In this document: piece after piece, positions 8,506 to 15,311 of the stretch
Layout of the letters: each line of letters starts with the position of its first letter
Numbering within the stretch: position 1 is the first letter of the stretch
Source of the DNA: Lachnospiraceae bacterium UBA4631
GTDB lineage: Bacteria; Bacillota; Clostridia; Lachnospirales; Lachnospiraceae
DNA length: 33,505 bases
Direction of reading: 5' to 3'
NCBI GenBank assembly: GCA_002406015.1
Contig: DHMX01000019.1
Coordinates: forward strand, 408-33,912
The notes under the pieces: model-generated
The model's database searches: none
What the model saw: the letters and a program-made list of their open reading frames with translations, nothing else
Told to the model about the DNA's origin: nothing
Made by a program: the position numbers and the translations under genes

Positions 8506-8579
8506 GCGTGCTTAGCTCAGCTGGATAGAGCGTTTGGCTACGGACCAAAAGGCCGGGGGTTCGAATCCTCTAGCACGCA
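8506..8579 (+). tRNA. tRNA-Arg (anticodon ACG)
   Basis: The 74-base cloverleaf is complete. Acceptor arms gcgtgct/agcacgc pair, the D stem is gctc/gagc, and the anticodon stem tttgg/ccaaa encloses ctacgga (ACG, read as ICG). The T arm contains ttcgaat and the discriminator is A at 8579. CCA is not encoded. This tRNA reads CGT, CGC and CGA, while the genes here often use CGG, which needs another tRNA. Confidence 0.96.
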
Positions 8580-8587
8580 GAAAACGG

Positions 8588-8617
8588 GCCTGATGCTGTT
8601 ATGACATCAGGCTTTTT
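8588..8617 (+). terminator. Intrinsic terminator after tRNA-Arg
   Basis: gcctgatg (8588-8595) pairs perfectly with catcaggc (8605-8612) around a nine-base loop, followed by five T. It ends the tRNA-Arg transcript 38 bases before the kinase start. Confidence 0.85.
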
Positions 8618-8654
8618 CAATGCAAAAAAATATGTGTAAATAGAATGGAGCAGA

Positions 8655-9500
8655 ATGTATATGCAGGAACAATCTCATAATAATCAAAAGAAAATAGCTG
8701 TAATTAATGATATGTCGGGCTTTGGACGCTGTTCCTTAACCGTTGCACTGCCGATTATTTCCCAAATGCAGGTACAATGTTGTCCGCTGCCTACTTCTAT
8801 TTTTTCAAACCATACGGGTTATCCGTTTTATTTCTTTGATGACTATACACGCCATATGCGGGAGTATATAGAGAACTGGAAAAAGTTGGGGTTGGAATTT
8901 GAAGGAATTGCGACAGGATTTTTAGGCTCCAGAGAACAGATAGAGATAGTAGAAGAATTTATACAGGAATTTCGGACGGAAAAGACCAAGATAATTGTAG
9001 ACCCGGTTATGGGGGATGACGGAAAGCTGTATCCGACCTACACCAATGAGATGCAGACGGAGCTTAGAAAACTGGTGTCCTATGCGGACATTGTTACCCC
9101 GAATCTGACAGAGGCTTGCTTCTTAACGGAAACACCTTATGAAGAAAGGGAATGGAGCGGGCAGGAATTATTTAGTCTGGCAGAAAAGGTATGTGCAATC
9201 GGAGCTAAAAAGGCGGTTATTTCAGGCATTCATTTTGGTGATTATCTGGGAAATGTAATTTATGAGGTAAATGGTGCCAGAAGAATTATTCGGACAAAAC
9301 GAATCGGAAATACCAGAGCCGGTACAGGAGATATTTTTGCTGCAATTATAGCGGCAGATTGTGTCAATCAGATTGATTTTTCCCGTTCGGTTAAAAAGGC
9401 GTCCTCCTTTATCCGGGAATGTATGAAGGTGACAGAGGAGAAAAATATTCCGCCGGAAGACGGTGTTTGCTTTGAAGAGGTTTTGTGCCGCTTGAAATAG
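8655..9500 (+). CDS. Pyridoxamine/pyridoxal kinase
   Basis: This 281-residue ribokinase-fold enzyme phosphorylates B6 vitamers in the pyridoxal-phosphate salvage pathway. The text VINDMSGFGRCSLTVALPI followed by CCPLPTSIFSNHTGY matches the clostridial pyridoxamine kinase group. IIVDPVMGDDGKLY is the metal and phosphate region. The glycine-rich AGTGD (GTGD at 223-226) contains the catalytic aspartate. ATG 8655 and ATG 8661 are both possible; GGAG lies four bases before the first and ten before the second, so the exact start is open. It stands alone between tRNA-Arg and the transglutaminase gene. A related hydroxymethylpyrimidine kinase is the main alternative, but the N-terminal motif favours B6. 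Confidence 0.88.
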   Translation: MYMQEQSHNNQKKIAVINDMSGFGRCSLTVALPIISQMQVQCCPLPTSIFSNHTGYPFYFFDDYTRHMREYIENWKKLGLEFEGIATGFLGSREQIEIVEEFIQEFRTEKTKIIVDPVMGDDGKLYPTYTNEMQTELRKLVSYADIVTPNLTEACFLTETPYEEREWSGQELFSLAEKVCAIGAKKAVISGIHFGDYLGNVIYEVNGARRIIRTKRIGNTRAGTGDIFAAIIAADCVNQIDFSRSVKKASSFIRECMKVTEEKNIPPEDGVCFEEVLCRLK

Positions 9501-9512
9501 AAAAATAAAATG

Positions 9513-9541
9513 TTGCATTATAATTTCCAATATGTTACAAT
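9513..9541 (+). promoter_or_regulatory. Promoter of the transglutaminase-like gene
   Basis: TTGCAT (9513-9518), 17 bases and TACAAT (9536-9541) are close to consensus. The start would be near 9548, giving a leader of about 57 bases before the ATG at 9605, which has AGGTGA seven bases upstream. Confidence 0.7.
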
Positions 9542-9604
9542 TCCATTGCAACTTGTTAAAAAAATAAGATAATGACTTGACAAGAGTAAATAGGTGACAA
9601 TGCA

Positions 9605-10504
9605 ATGAAGGTAATTGTACAAAAAGGAATTGCAGCCGGAGTTATTGTAGCTGCAACAGGAATATTGATTACAGCGACCGCTTGTATCGAGCAGAACAGA
9701 ACTGTGCGGCTGGAAAGCAGCGTTCCGGTTTCTATGTGTCAGACGGCGGCTGTATTTCAGGCAGAGTTAATTGCAAAGCAGGAAGCACAGGAGGTAGCCA
9801 CTGTAATAGGAAATATGCAGACGGTTTCACTGGCTAGTTATGCAGAGCTTCAGGATGCAAGAATGTTATATGATAATGCGTCCAGTGCAGCACAGGCATA
9901 TGTAGATGAAGGACAACTGCTTGAGGCAGAGGCTGCTTATGCGGAATTAGAAGAACAAAGAGAAGCAATGCTGCAATTGGCAGAGGAAAGCGGCAATCTG
10001 GATGAAATTCTGGAATATGCCCCTTGTCAGATTCAAACATCCGGGGATGCAGTTCTGGATGAATTGGTGCAGGAGCTGATTCAGAAGGCAACTACGGACG
10101 ATATGACAAGAAGCGAACAATTAAAGGCTTGCTATACATATATGGTGAAAAATTATACCTATGGCTTTAATTATAATTATCAGCAGCAAGGCACAGCGAA
10201 GTCCGTTTTATGGGCAACGGTGTTGTTGCGGGATGGTTACGGAGCTTGTAATAATTGGTCATCTGCATTTATGTATGTAGCCAGAGCGTTAGGATATGAA
10301 ACCGATTTGTATTATGGTGCAACCGCTGCGGCAGGTGGCGGAACTACCGAGCATTATTGGCCGGTAATCCGGATTCATGACACAGAATATGTGTTTGACC
10401 CACAGGTGGAAGCGGATATGACAAGGCGTTCCGGTACAATTGCATATAAGAGATATGGAATTGCGGGCAGCAGTAAATACTATTATCAAAGAACGATAGA
10501 GTAA
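9605..10504 (+). CDS. Exported transglutaminase-like domain protein
   Basis: The protein has 299 residues. The N terminus (VQKGIAAGVIVAATGILITATAC) looks like a signal or anchor; the cysteine could be lipidated but the lipobox (ATAC) is poor. A helical, Ala/Glu-rich stretch (about 50-135) precedes a transglutaminase core (about 145-290). The papain-like triad is visible as C215 in GACNNW, H250 in TEHYW and D265 in YVFDPQ. The family includes cysteine proteases and peptide cross-linkers; which reaction occurs here is not readable. It likely acts on the outer face of the membrane. It has its own promoter and a strong terminator, so it is probably a single-gene unit. Confidence 0.85.
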   Translation: MKVIVQKGIAAGVIVAATGILITATACIEQNRTVRLESSVPVSMCQTAAVFQAELIAKQEAQEVATVIGNMQTVSLASYAELQDARMLYDNASSAAQAYVDEGQLLEAEAAYAELEEQREAMLQLAEESGNLDEILEYAPCQIQTSGDAVLDELVQELIQKATTDDMTRSEQLKACYTYMVKNYTYGFNYNYQQQGTAKSVLWATVLLRDGYGACNNWSSAFMYVARALGYETDLYYGATAAAGGGTTEHYWPVIRIHDTEYVFDPQVEADMTRRSGTIAYKRYGIAGSSKYYYQRTIE

Positions 10505-10517
10505 ACAAATGAGTATG

Positions 10518-10547
10518 AAAAGGTGGAATGGAGACATTCTGCCTTTT
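10518..10547 (+). terminator. Strong hairpin terminator after the transglutaminase gene
   Basis: A 13-pair stem (10518-10530 with 10535-10547, two G-T pairs) closes the four-base loop gaga. The 3' arm ends in TTTT and is followed by GTGTTA. It lies 14 bases after the stop codon. It overlaps the open reading frame upstream of the WYL gene, one reason to place that gene's start downstream. Confidence 0.8.
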
Positions 10548-10592
10548 GTGTTATACAGTGAGATATTACACAGTAAGACAGGAGAAACAGAC

Positions 10593-11615
10593 ATGGCAAA
10601 TCATGAAAAAGAAATCAGCGTAGCAGAACGTCAATTATATATATTATCATTGCTTTCACAAAATCCGATTGGCTATACCGTTGAGGAAATAGTAGAGAAG
10701 TTAAAAAAATGGGATGTAATTCTGACAAAACGGACCATCAGCAGAGATATAGATGAACTGTCCATGAGCTATGCAATTGAGGAAGAGGAACGAAACGGAA
10801 AATGTTATTTTAAGGCAAGAAAGTTCAGCATGGAAAATGTAGATTTTACCATGCGGGATTTATTGGCAATTTCATTTATGCAGCAATTGGTGGAACAATA
10901 TGAACATACAACAATGGGAGTTGCCGCAGCAGAATTATTAGAGAAGCTGGTGACAAATACAGGTAACCTGAATCGAAAACAGTTGGAAGCATTGAGCCAG
11001 TCGATTCGGATTATAGATAAGAATGAGTGGAAAAATCAGGATGTAAATCCGGAAATAGAGCAAATAATAACCGCAGCAATTGATAAGCGTAGTGTGATTG
11101 AAATTGAATACTACGGCTGGAACTCTAATCAGACCACAAAGCGGAGGATTCATCCGTATAGTATTACATTATTGGACCAATATTTGTGTGTAGAAGGATA
11201 TTGTGAGCTTCGACAGGAGTTAAGAACCTTCCGGTTATCCAGAATCCGGAAGATAGAAGTATTAAAGGAGCATTTTGATGTACCGAAGGACTATCAGAAG
11301 CAGGAGCATAAGTTTATTTACCTGAGTGGAAAAGAACAGGAGCGGTTAGTTATTCAATTTACACCGGAGGCAGGAAGATATGTAAAGGAATATGAAGCAC
11401 ACCGGGCAGATGAGCTGTCAGAGAATGAACAGGGAGTTGTCTTTGTGAAAACCACTGCAATTACAACGGAGGTGGTACGCTGGATATTAAAGTTCGGAGC
11501 CGGGGCAAAGGTTCTGCAGCCGGAAGCGTTAGCAGAGCGGATTCAAGAGGAAAGCTATCGTATGTGGACTGCATATACATCTGTAGCAGAAGATAAAAAG
11601 AAAAAAGACCTGTAA
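10593..11615 (+). CDS. WYL-domain transcriptional regulator (YafY/DeoR-like HTH)
   Basis: The protein has 340 residues from the ATG at 10593, which has AGGAG eight bases upstream. The longer frame from 10509 would start inside a terminator hairpin and is unlikely. The N-terminal 65 residues form a winged HTH (ERQLYILSLL to ISRDIDELSMSY). The WYL domain spans about residues 150-235 (IEIEYYGW, RRIHPYSITLLDQYLCVEGYC, RTFRLSRIRKIEV), with Q in place of W in the name motif. A WCX-like C-terminal region follows. WYL regulators sense small or nucleic-acid ligands, but the targets here are unknown. The TAA stop lies inside the bidirectional terminator shared with tRNA-Gln. Confidence 0.88.
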   Translation: MANHEKEISVAERQLYILSLLSQNPIGYTVEEIVEKLKKWDVILTKRTISRDIDELSMSYAIEEEERNGKCYFKARKFSMENVDFTMRDLLAISFMQQLVEQYEHTTMGVAAAELLEKLVTNTGNLNRKQLEALSQSIRIIDKNEWKNQDVNPEIEQIITAAIDKRSVIEIEYYGWNSNQTTKRRIHPYSITLLDQYLCVEGYCELRQELRTFRLSRIRKIEVLKEHFDVPKDYQKQEHKFIYLSGKEQERLVIQFTPEAGRYVKEYEAHRADELSENEQGVVFVKTTAITTEVVRWILKFGAGAKVLQPEALAERIQEESYRMWTAYTSVAEDKKKKDL

Positions 11616-11629
11616 TTTACAGGTCTTTT
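11603..11629. terminator. Bidirectional terminator between the WYL gene (+) and tRNA-Gln (-)
   Basis: A perfect 13-pair stem (11603-11615 with 11617-11629) has A runs on its left and T runs on its right, so it can end transcripts from both sides. The left arm contains the last codons and TAA stop of the WYL gene. On the minus strand the stem begins two bases beyond the tRNA-Gln 3' end. Confidence 0.85.
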
Positions 11630-11630
11630 A

Positions 11631-11702
11631 CTGGGATAGCAGGATTCGAACCTACAGATGCTGGAATCAGAATCCAGTGCCTTACCATTTGGCGATATCC
11701 CA
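11631..11702 (-). tRNA. tRNA-Gln (anticodon CTG)
   Basis: The 72-base minus-strand cloverleaf has acceptor arms tgggata/tatccca, anticodon stem ctgga/tccag with loop ttctgat (CTG), a T arm containing ttcgaat, and discriminator G, as expected for glutamine. No CCA is encoded. A good promoter lies 19 bases upstream. Confidence 0.95.
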
Positions 11703-11720
11703 TCACTCACAACAATGGAT

Positions 11721-11749
11721 ATTATATCTGATGAGGAGAAAAAAAGCAA
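11721..11749 (-). promoter_or_regulatory. Promoter of tRNA-Gln
   Basis: On the minus strand TTGCTT (11744-11749), 17 bases and a perfect TATAAT (11721-11726) point at tRNA-Gln. The predicted start is near 11714, about 12 bases before the mature 5' end. Confidence 0.82.
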
Positions 11750-11753
11750 GTCC

Positions 11754-11844
11754 TTTTTTCAATTTTTTGAAAAAAATTTGGAAAAATAAAAAAAATAAAA
11801 AGTAATAAAATTAAAATGACAAATGCAGGGCTTTCCTGTATAAT
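11754..11844 (+). promoter_or_regulatory. A/T tract and promoter of the five-gene operon
   Basis: ATGACA (11816-11821), 17 bases and TATAAT (11839-11844) form a strong promoter. It is preceded by about 60 bases of nearly pure A/T, including a 9-bp inverted repeat (11754-11762 with 11767-11775), which may act as an UP element or bent DNA. The tract sits between two divergent promoters. Confidence 0.75.
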
Positions 11845-11871
11845 AGTACAGATGCAAAGGAGGTGGTCCAT

Positions 11872-12237
11872 GTGAGCAGATTCGTTTATGTGGTTCCTTG
11901 GGCAATTTGTGATACAGAGAATCTTTACATCAAGAAGGTAGAGCAAAAAGAACCGGAATTGCCGAAAGAATGTGATGAATATGAGGACTGGACGATTCAG
12001 AAGGTAATCCCAAGTCCGGATCGGCGAAGTAAGGATATATATATACTGTTGGATGTGTACCGAGGATATGATTTCAAAAAATCAAATCGGCAGGTAGAAA
12101 TATTAGATATTACGAACTCGATAGAACGGCTGCATGAACTTGGATATATGCCTGCAGGGGAAGAGGAACGTGTCTTTCTCAGGCAAAAGGTCTTAGGCTG
12201 GGATAAGCCGGTAAAGAAGCGTGTTAAAAAGAAGTAA
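11872..12237 (+). CDS. Conserved-looking hypothetical protein, 121 residues
   Basis: I do not recognise this family. The protein is soluble-looking, mixed alpha/beta, with aromatic N-terminal strands (RFVYVVPWAICDTENLYI), an acidic middle, a segment DIYILLDVYRGYDF and a very basic tail (VKKRVKKK). The start is GTG 11872: AAGGAGG lies eight bases upstream, while the ATG at 11870 is out of frame and runs straight into TGA. It is the first gene of an operon with acyl-ACP thioesterase, cvfB, ridA and a CPBP protease, 21 bases before the thioesterase. The strong ribosome site and promoter argue that it is real. The basic tail might bind nucleic acid. Confidence 0.8.
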   Translation: MSRFVYVVPWAICDTENLYIKKVEQKEPELPKECDEYEDWTIQKVIPSPDRRSKDIYILLDVYRGYDFKKSNRQVEILDITNSIERLHELGYMPAGEEERVFLRQKVLGWDKPVKKRVKKK

Positions 12238-12258
12238 AAGAACAGGAGTGGTGAGTAC

Positions 12259-12972
12259 ATGTATGAAATGTCTGTACGAGTACGATTCAGCGATATAGGA
12301 TGTGATGGAAAATTACGATTATATGAGCTGCCGAAATATTTTCAGGATATTAGCATTGAACACTCGGAATCATTAAATATTGGAATCCCTTATTTATCCG
12401 AGAGAAATCTTGCGTGGCTGTTAACTTCATGGCAGATTGATATTATTCGGATGCCGGAATATGATGAGCGGTTAACGGTTCAGACATGGCCGTATGAGTT
12501 TAAATCTGCGTTTGGATACAGAAATTACAGGATGCTGGATGAGAAAGGCGAAGTAATCGTAAAGGCACAGGCAATCTGGCTGCATACAGACGTAGCTGCC
12601 ATGCGTCCGGTAAGAACTTTGGAGGAAGAGGTTCAGCTATATCAAAGTGAGCCAAAGCTGGAAATGGAATATCTTCCAAGAAAGATAGAGCTTCCGTCTG
12701 ACTTGGAGGAGGTTGACAGAATAAAGGTCACTCGCCATTATGCAGATATGTATCTTCATATGAATAATGCGATGTATGTAGATATTGCATCCGATTACCT
12801 TCCGGAAGACAAAAAGGTAAGCCGGGTATGCGTAGATTACAGAAAGCAGGTAAGAGTCGGGGATGTCATGCTTGTGAAGCAGGCGTGGCTGGATAATCGA
12901 TGCTATGTGGCATTCTATGATGCGGCTGATAATATGCATGTCAGCACAGAATTTTGGTTGACAGAGAAATGA
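12259..12972 (+). CDS. Acyl-ACP thioesterase (FatA/FatB-like, bacterial)
   Basis: This 237-residue double-hotdog enzyme releases fatty acids from acyl carrier protein. The N-terminal hotdog begins VRVRFSDIGCDGKLRLYELPKYFQ and continues NLAWLLTSWQIDIIRMPEYDE, typical of the acyl-ACP thioesterase family. The second hotdog (about residue 150 on) has HYADMYLHMNNAMYVDIASDYLP, carrying the conserved D/H/N catalytic region, and VDYRKQVRVGD. Length is close to other bacterial members. GGAG lies about ten bases upstream of the ATG. It is 16 bases before cvfB in the same operon. Chain-length preference cannot be inferred. Confidence 0.92.
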   Translation: MYEMSVRVRFSDIGCDGKLRLYELPKYFQDISIEHSESLNIGIPYLSERNLAWLLTSWQIDIIRMPEYDERLTVQTWPYEFKSAFGYRNYRMLDEKGEVIVKAQAIWLHTDVAAMRPVRTLEEEVQLYQSEPKLEMEYLPRKIELPSDLEEVDRIKVTRHYADMYLHMNNAMYVDIASDYLPEDKKVSRVCVDYRKQVRVGDVMLVKQAWLDNRCYVAFYDAADNMHVSTEFWLTEK

Positions 12973-12988
12973 ACGGAGAGAACAGTAA

Positions 12989-13819
12989 ATGATAGAAGTA
13001 GGAAAAAGACAGAAGCTGACAGTGCTTCGAAGTAAGGAATTTGGTGTGTTTCTGGGAGAAAACGGAGAGGAAGAAAGTGTATTGCTTCCGCAAAAACAGG
13101 TTCCGGAGAACATAAAGCCCGGAGATACCATCGATGTATTCGTATACCGGGATTCACAGGACCGCAAGATTGCAACCGTAAGGCAGCCGGAGCTTATGGC
13201 AGGCGAGATTGGCTGCTTGGAGGTGGTAAGTGTCAGCGGAATCGGAGCATTTATGAAGTGTGGTCTGGAGCGGGATGTCCTGCTTCCATTTCGGGAGCAG
13301 ACCGTTAAGGTAGAGGTCGGTCATAAGTATCCGGTCTATATGTATGTGGATAAAAGTGAACGCTTATGTGTTACCATGCGATTGTATTCTCATTTAAATC
13401 TGAATCCGCCATACCAGAAAAACGATGCTTTTCATGGAGTTGTATACGCATACAAAGAACACATGGGAGCATTTGTGGTTGTAGACGGACAGTATTATGG
13501 CTTGATTCCGAATCGGGAGCTGTATCAGGATATAAATGTGGGTGATACCGTAGAAGGCAGAATCTTGAATGTCAGAGAGGATGGAAAGCTGGATTTAAGT
13601 ATTCGCCGACCTGCATACCTGCAGATACAGGTAGATGCCGATAAGATTATGAAAAAGCTGGAATTAAATAACGGCAGCATTCCGTTTACCGATAAGGCAG
13701 CACCGGAGGTTATCCGGCAGGAATTTGGAATGAGTAAAAATGAATTTAAGCGTGCAATCGGTCATTTATTGAAGGAAGAAGCAATTGAAATGACCGCACA
13801 GGAAATATATAAGAAATAG
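12989..13819 (+). CDS. cvfB: CvfB-like S1 RNA-binding protein
   Basis: This 276-residue protein matches the CvfB family in length and order: repeated S1-type OB folds and a C-terminal winged helix. The first S1 begins GKRQKLTVLRSKEFGVFLGE. Others are seen at about 70-140 (GEIGCLEVVSVSGIGAFMKCGLERDVLLP) and 145-215 (FHGVVYAYKEHMGAFVVVDGQYYGLIPN, GDTVEGRILNVREDGKLDLSIR). The C-terminal 60 residues (FGMSKNEFKRAIGHLLKEEAIEM) are the winged helix. In Staphylococcus the homologue influences virulence factor expression; here a general RNA-binding or post-transcriptional role is likely. It lies third in a tightly spaced operon. Confidence 0.9.
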   Translation: MIEVGKRQKLTVLRSKEFGVFLGENGEEESVLLPQKQVPENIKPGDTIDVFVYRDSQDRKIATVRQPELMAGEIGCLEVVSVSGIGAFMKCGLERDVLLPFREQTVKVEVGHKYPVYMYVDKSERLCVTMRLYSHLNLNPPYQKNDAFHGVVYAYKEHMGAFVVVDGQYYGLIPNRELYQDINVGDTVEGRILNVREDGKLDLSIRRPAYLQIQVDADKIMKKLELNNGSIPFTDKAAPEVIRQEFGMSKNEFKRAIGHLLKEEAIEMTAQEIYKK

Positions 13820-13843
13820 AAAAAAGAAACGGAGGAAGTTCAA

Positions 13844-14230
13844 ATGAAAAAAGTAATCGCAACAGACAAGGCACCACAGGCAATCGGACCGTATTCACAG
13901 GCAATCGAGGTAAACGGTATGATATTTACTTCAGGGGTTATTCCGATTAATCCTGCTACAAATACACTGGTAGAAGGAGATATTTCAATACAGGCAGAAC
14001 AGGCAATCGGAAATCTGGCAGCTTTGTTAGAGGCAGCAGGCTCAGATTGCAATCAGGTCATTAAAACAACGGTATTTATTAAGGATATGAATGACTTTGC
14101 TACCGTAAATGAGATTTATTCAAAATACTTCCAGAAGGATTGTCCGGCACGCTCCTGTGTAGAGGTAGCACGTCTTCCGAAGGATGTATTAATTGAAATT
14201 GAGGCAATTGCAATCAAAAAGCCGGAGTAA
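13844..14230 (+). CDS. ridA: RidA family enamine/imine deaminase
   Basis: The protein has 128 residues, the usual size. RidA trimers hydrolyse reactive enamine/imine intermediates such as 2-aminoacrylate from PLP enzymes. Family landmarks are APQAIGPYSQAI at the N terminus, GVIPINPAT, and CPARSCVEVARLPKDVLIEIEAIA near the C terminus, with the substrate-binding arginine of the PARSC motif present. GGAGG lies about seven bases before the ATG. It sits 24 bases after cvfB and 23 bases before the CPBP gene. Confidence 0.96.
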   Translation: MKKVIATDKAPQAIGPYSQAIEVNGMIFTSGVIPINPATNTLVEGDISIQAEQAIGNLAALLEAAGSDCNQVIKTTVFIKDMNDFATVNEIYSKYFQKDCPARSCVEVARLPKDVLIEIEAIAIKKPE

Positions 14231-14253
14231 GGTCATTGAAATGAGAGGTATGT

Positions 14254-15255
14254 ATGGAAGATAGAAAGAAAATACAAGGAGCCAGTATTCTGTTTCTGGT
14301 TATTGTAATGATTAATATATCGGCTAATTTTATTCCATGGGGACCAATGCCGATTTATTTAAATATTTTAATTCCGCAGGCAATGATTATCATTCCGGTT
14401 CTGATTTATCTGTTGGTTACAAAACAGAACATTATTCAGACGATTCGGCTGCGGAAGATAAATATCTGGTCGTTGTTGCTAATAATACCGGTGGTGTATT
14501 TATTAGAACCATTGCTGGTGTGTATTAATGCATTTAGCATGGCATTTTCTAATAATATGATTGCTGGCACAATGGAGGATATAACCACCAGTATGCCGTA
14601 TATTGCAGGTATATCACTATTGGCATTATTACCTGCAATCGTAGAAGAAACAACCTTCCGGGGAGTTTTGTTAAACAGCTTTCATCAGGACAGTCATCCA
14701 TGGACCGCAATTTTATTTTCTGCGTTATGCTTCGGCTGTATGCATATGAATTTTAATCAGATTGCATATGCGTTAGTGCTGGGAATTATTATGGGAATTG
14801 TATTAGAAGCGAGCGGAAGCATTCTGGCAACTATGCTGTTACATTTCCTGTATAATGCGACTTCCACAACATTACTGTATCTGCTTCCGGTTATTATGAA
14901 ATGGAGCAATCAGACCTTGGAAAACAGCGGAATGAATGAACAGGAGCTGGAACAGATTATGAGTGTAAGTCAGGCAACAGCGGAGACAACTCCGGGACAG
15001 ATGCTTTCCATAGCTGCAATTATGATATTGCCGGCACTTGGAGGTGCGGCACTGGCGGGAATGCTGATTTATCTTATTGCATACTTGAATAAACGGCAGT
15101 TTATATTAAAGGGAATGTTCACCAGAAAGACACCGGAACAAAAGCTGGCAATGAAGGCGGATAAAGTACGGGTTATGAATGTATGGCTGGGAATTGGCAT
15201 CGGATTATGCGTCGGAATGGCAATTCTGACAGAGGTATTGACGCGAATAGGATAG
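14254..15255 (+). CDS. CPBP family intramembrane metalloprotease
   Basis: This 333-residue membrane protein has about eight hydrophobic helices. The three signature elements of the CPBP (Rce1/Abi-like) glutamate protease family are complete: EETTFR (E131, E132, R136), FGCMH (F160, H164) and HFLYN (H197, N201). A pair of helices near residues 250-280 and 305-330 forms a C-terminal extension. Substrates are unknown; relatives act in bacteriocin self-immunity, maturation or prenyl-protein processing, but no bacteriocin peptide is seen nearby. It is the last gene of the operon, 14 bases before a strong terminator. Confidence 0.92.
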   Translation: MEDRKKIQGASILFLVIVMINISANFIPWGPMPIYLNILIPQAMIIIPVLIYLLVTKQNIIQTIRLRKINIWSLLLIIPVVYLLEPLLVCINAFSMAFSNNMIAGTMEDITTSMPYIAGISLLALLPAIVEETTFRGVLLNSFHQDSHPWTAILFSALCFGCMHMNFNQIAYALVLGIIMGIVLEASGSILATMLLHFLYNATSTTLLYLLPVIMKWSNQTLENSGMNEQELEQIMSVSQATAETTPGQMLSIAAIMILPALGGAALAGMLIYLIAYLNKRQFILKGMFTRKTPEQKLAMKADKVRVMNVWLGIGIGLCVGMAILTEVLTRIG

Positions 15256-15269
15256 AGGAACAGATAATA

Positions 15270-15302
15270 AAAAGTGCTTCCGATGATGGAAGCACTTTTT
15301 TG
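15270..15302. terminator. Bidirectional terminator between the CPBP operon and pyrG
   Basis: A perfect 12-pair stem (15270-15281 with 15288-15299) with a six-base loop is flanked by A on the left and T on the right. It ends the plus-strand operon and, read from the other side, the pyrG transcript, whose stop codon is at 15312. Confidence 0.9.
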
Positions 15303-15311
15303 TGACTTTAT

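Noticed and set aside
9577..9604. A perfect TTGACA just upstream of the transglutaminase gene
   Set aside because: No -10 box lies 16-18 bases downstream, and the start codon would be too near. The pair at 9513-9541 is better.
9605..9685. Classification of the transglutaminase-like protein as a lipoprotein
   Set aside because: The residues before the cysteine (ATA) do not fit a good lipobox; an uncleaved anchor or ordinary signal peptide is equally likely.
10509..10592. A longer N terminus for the WYL regulator
   Set aside because: The segment encodes the arms of the upstream terminator, and the ATG at 10593 has a clear ribosome site.
12637..13167. A 176-codon minus-strand frame opposite the thioesterase and cvfB genes
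   Set aside because: It lies wholly antisense to two well-supported genes, and its low-complexity, Ser/Ile/Tyr/Cys-rich text resembles no protein family.
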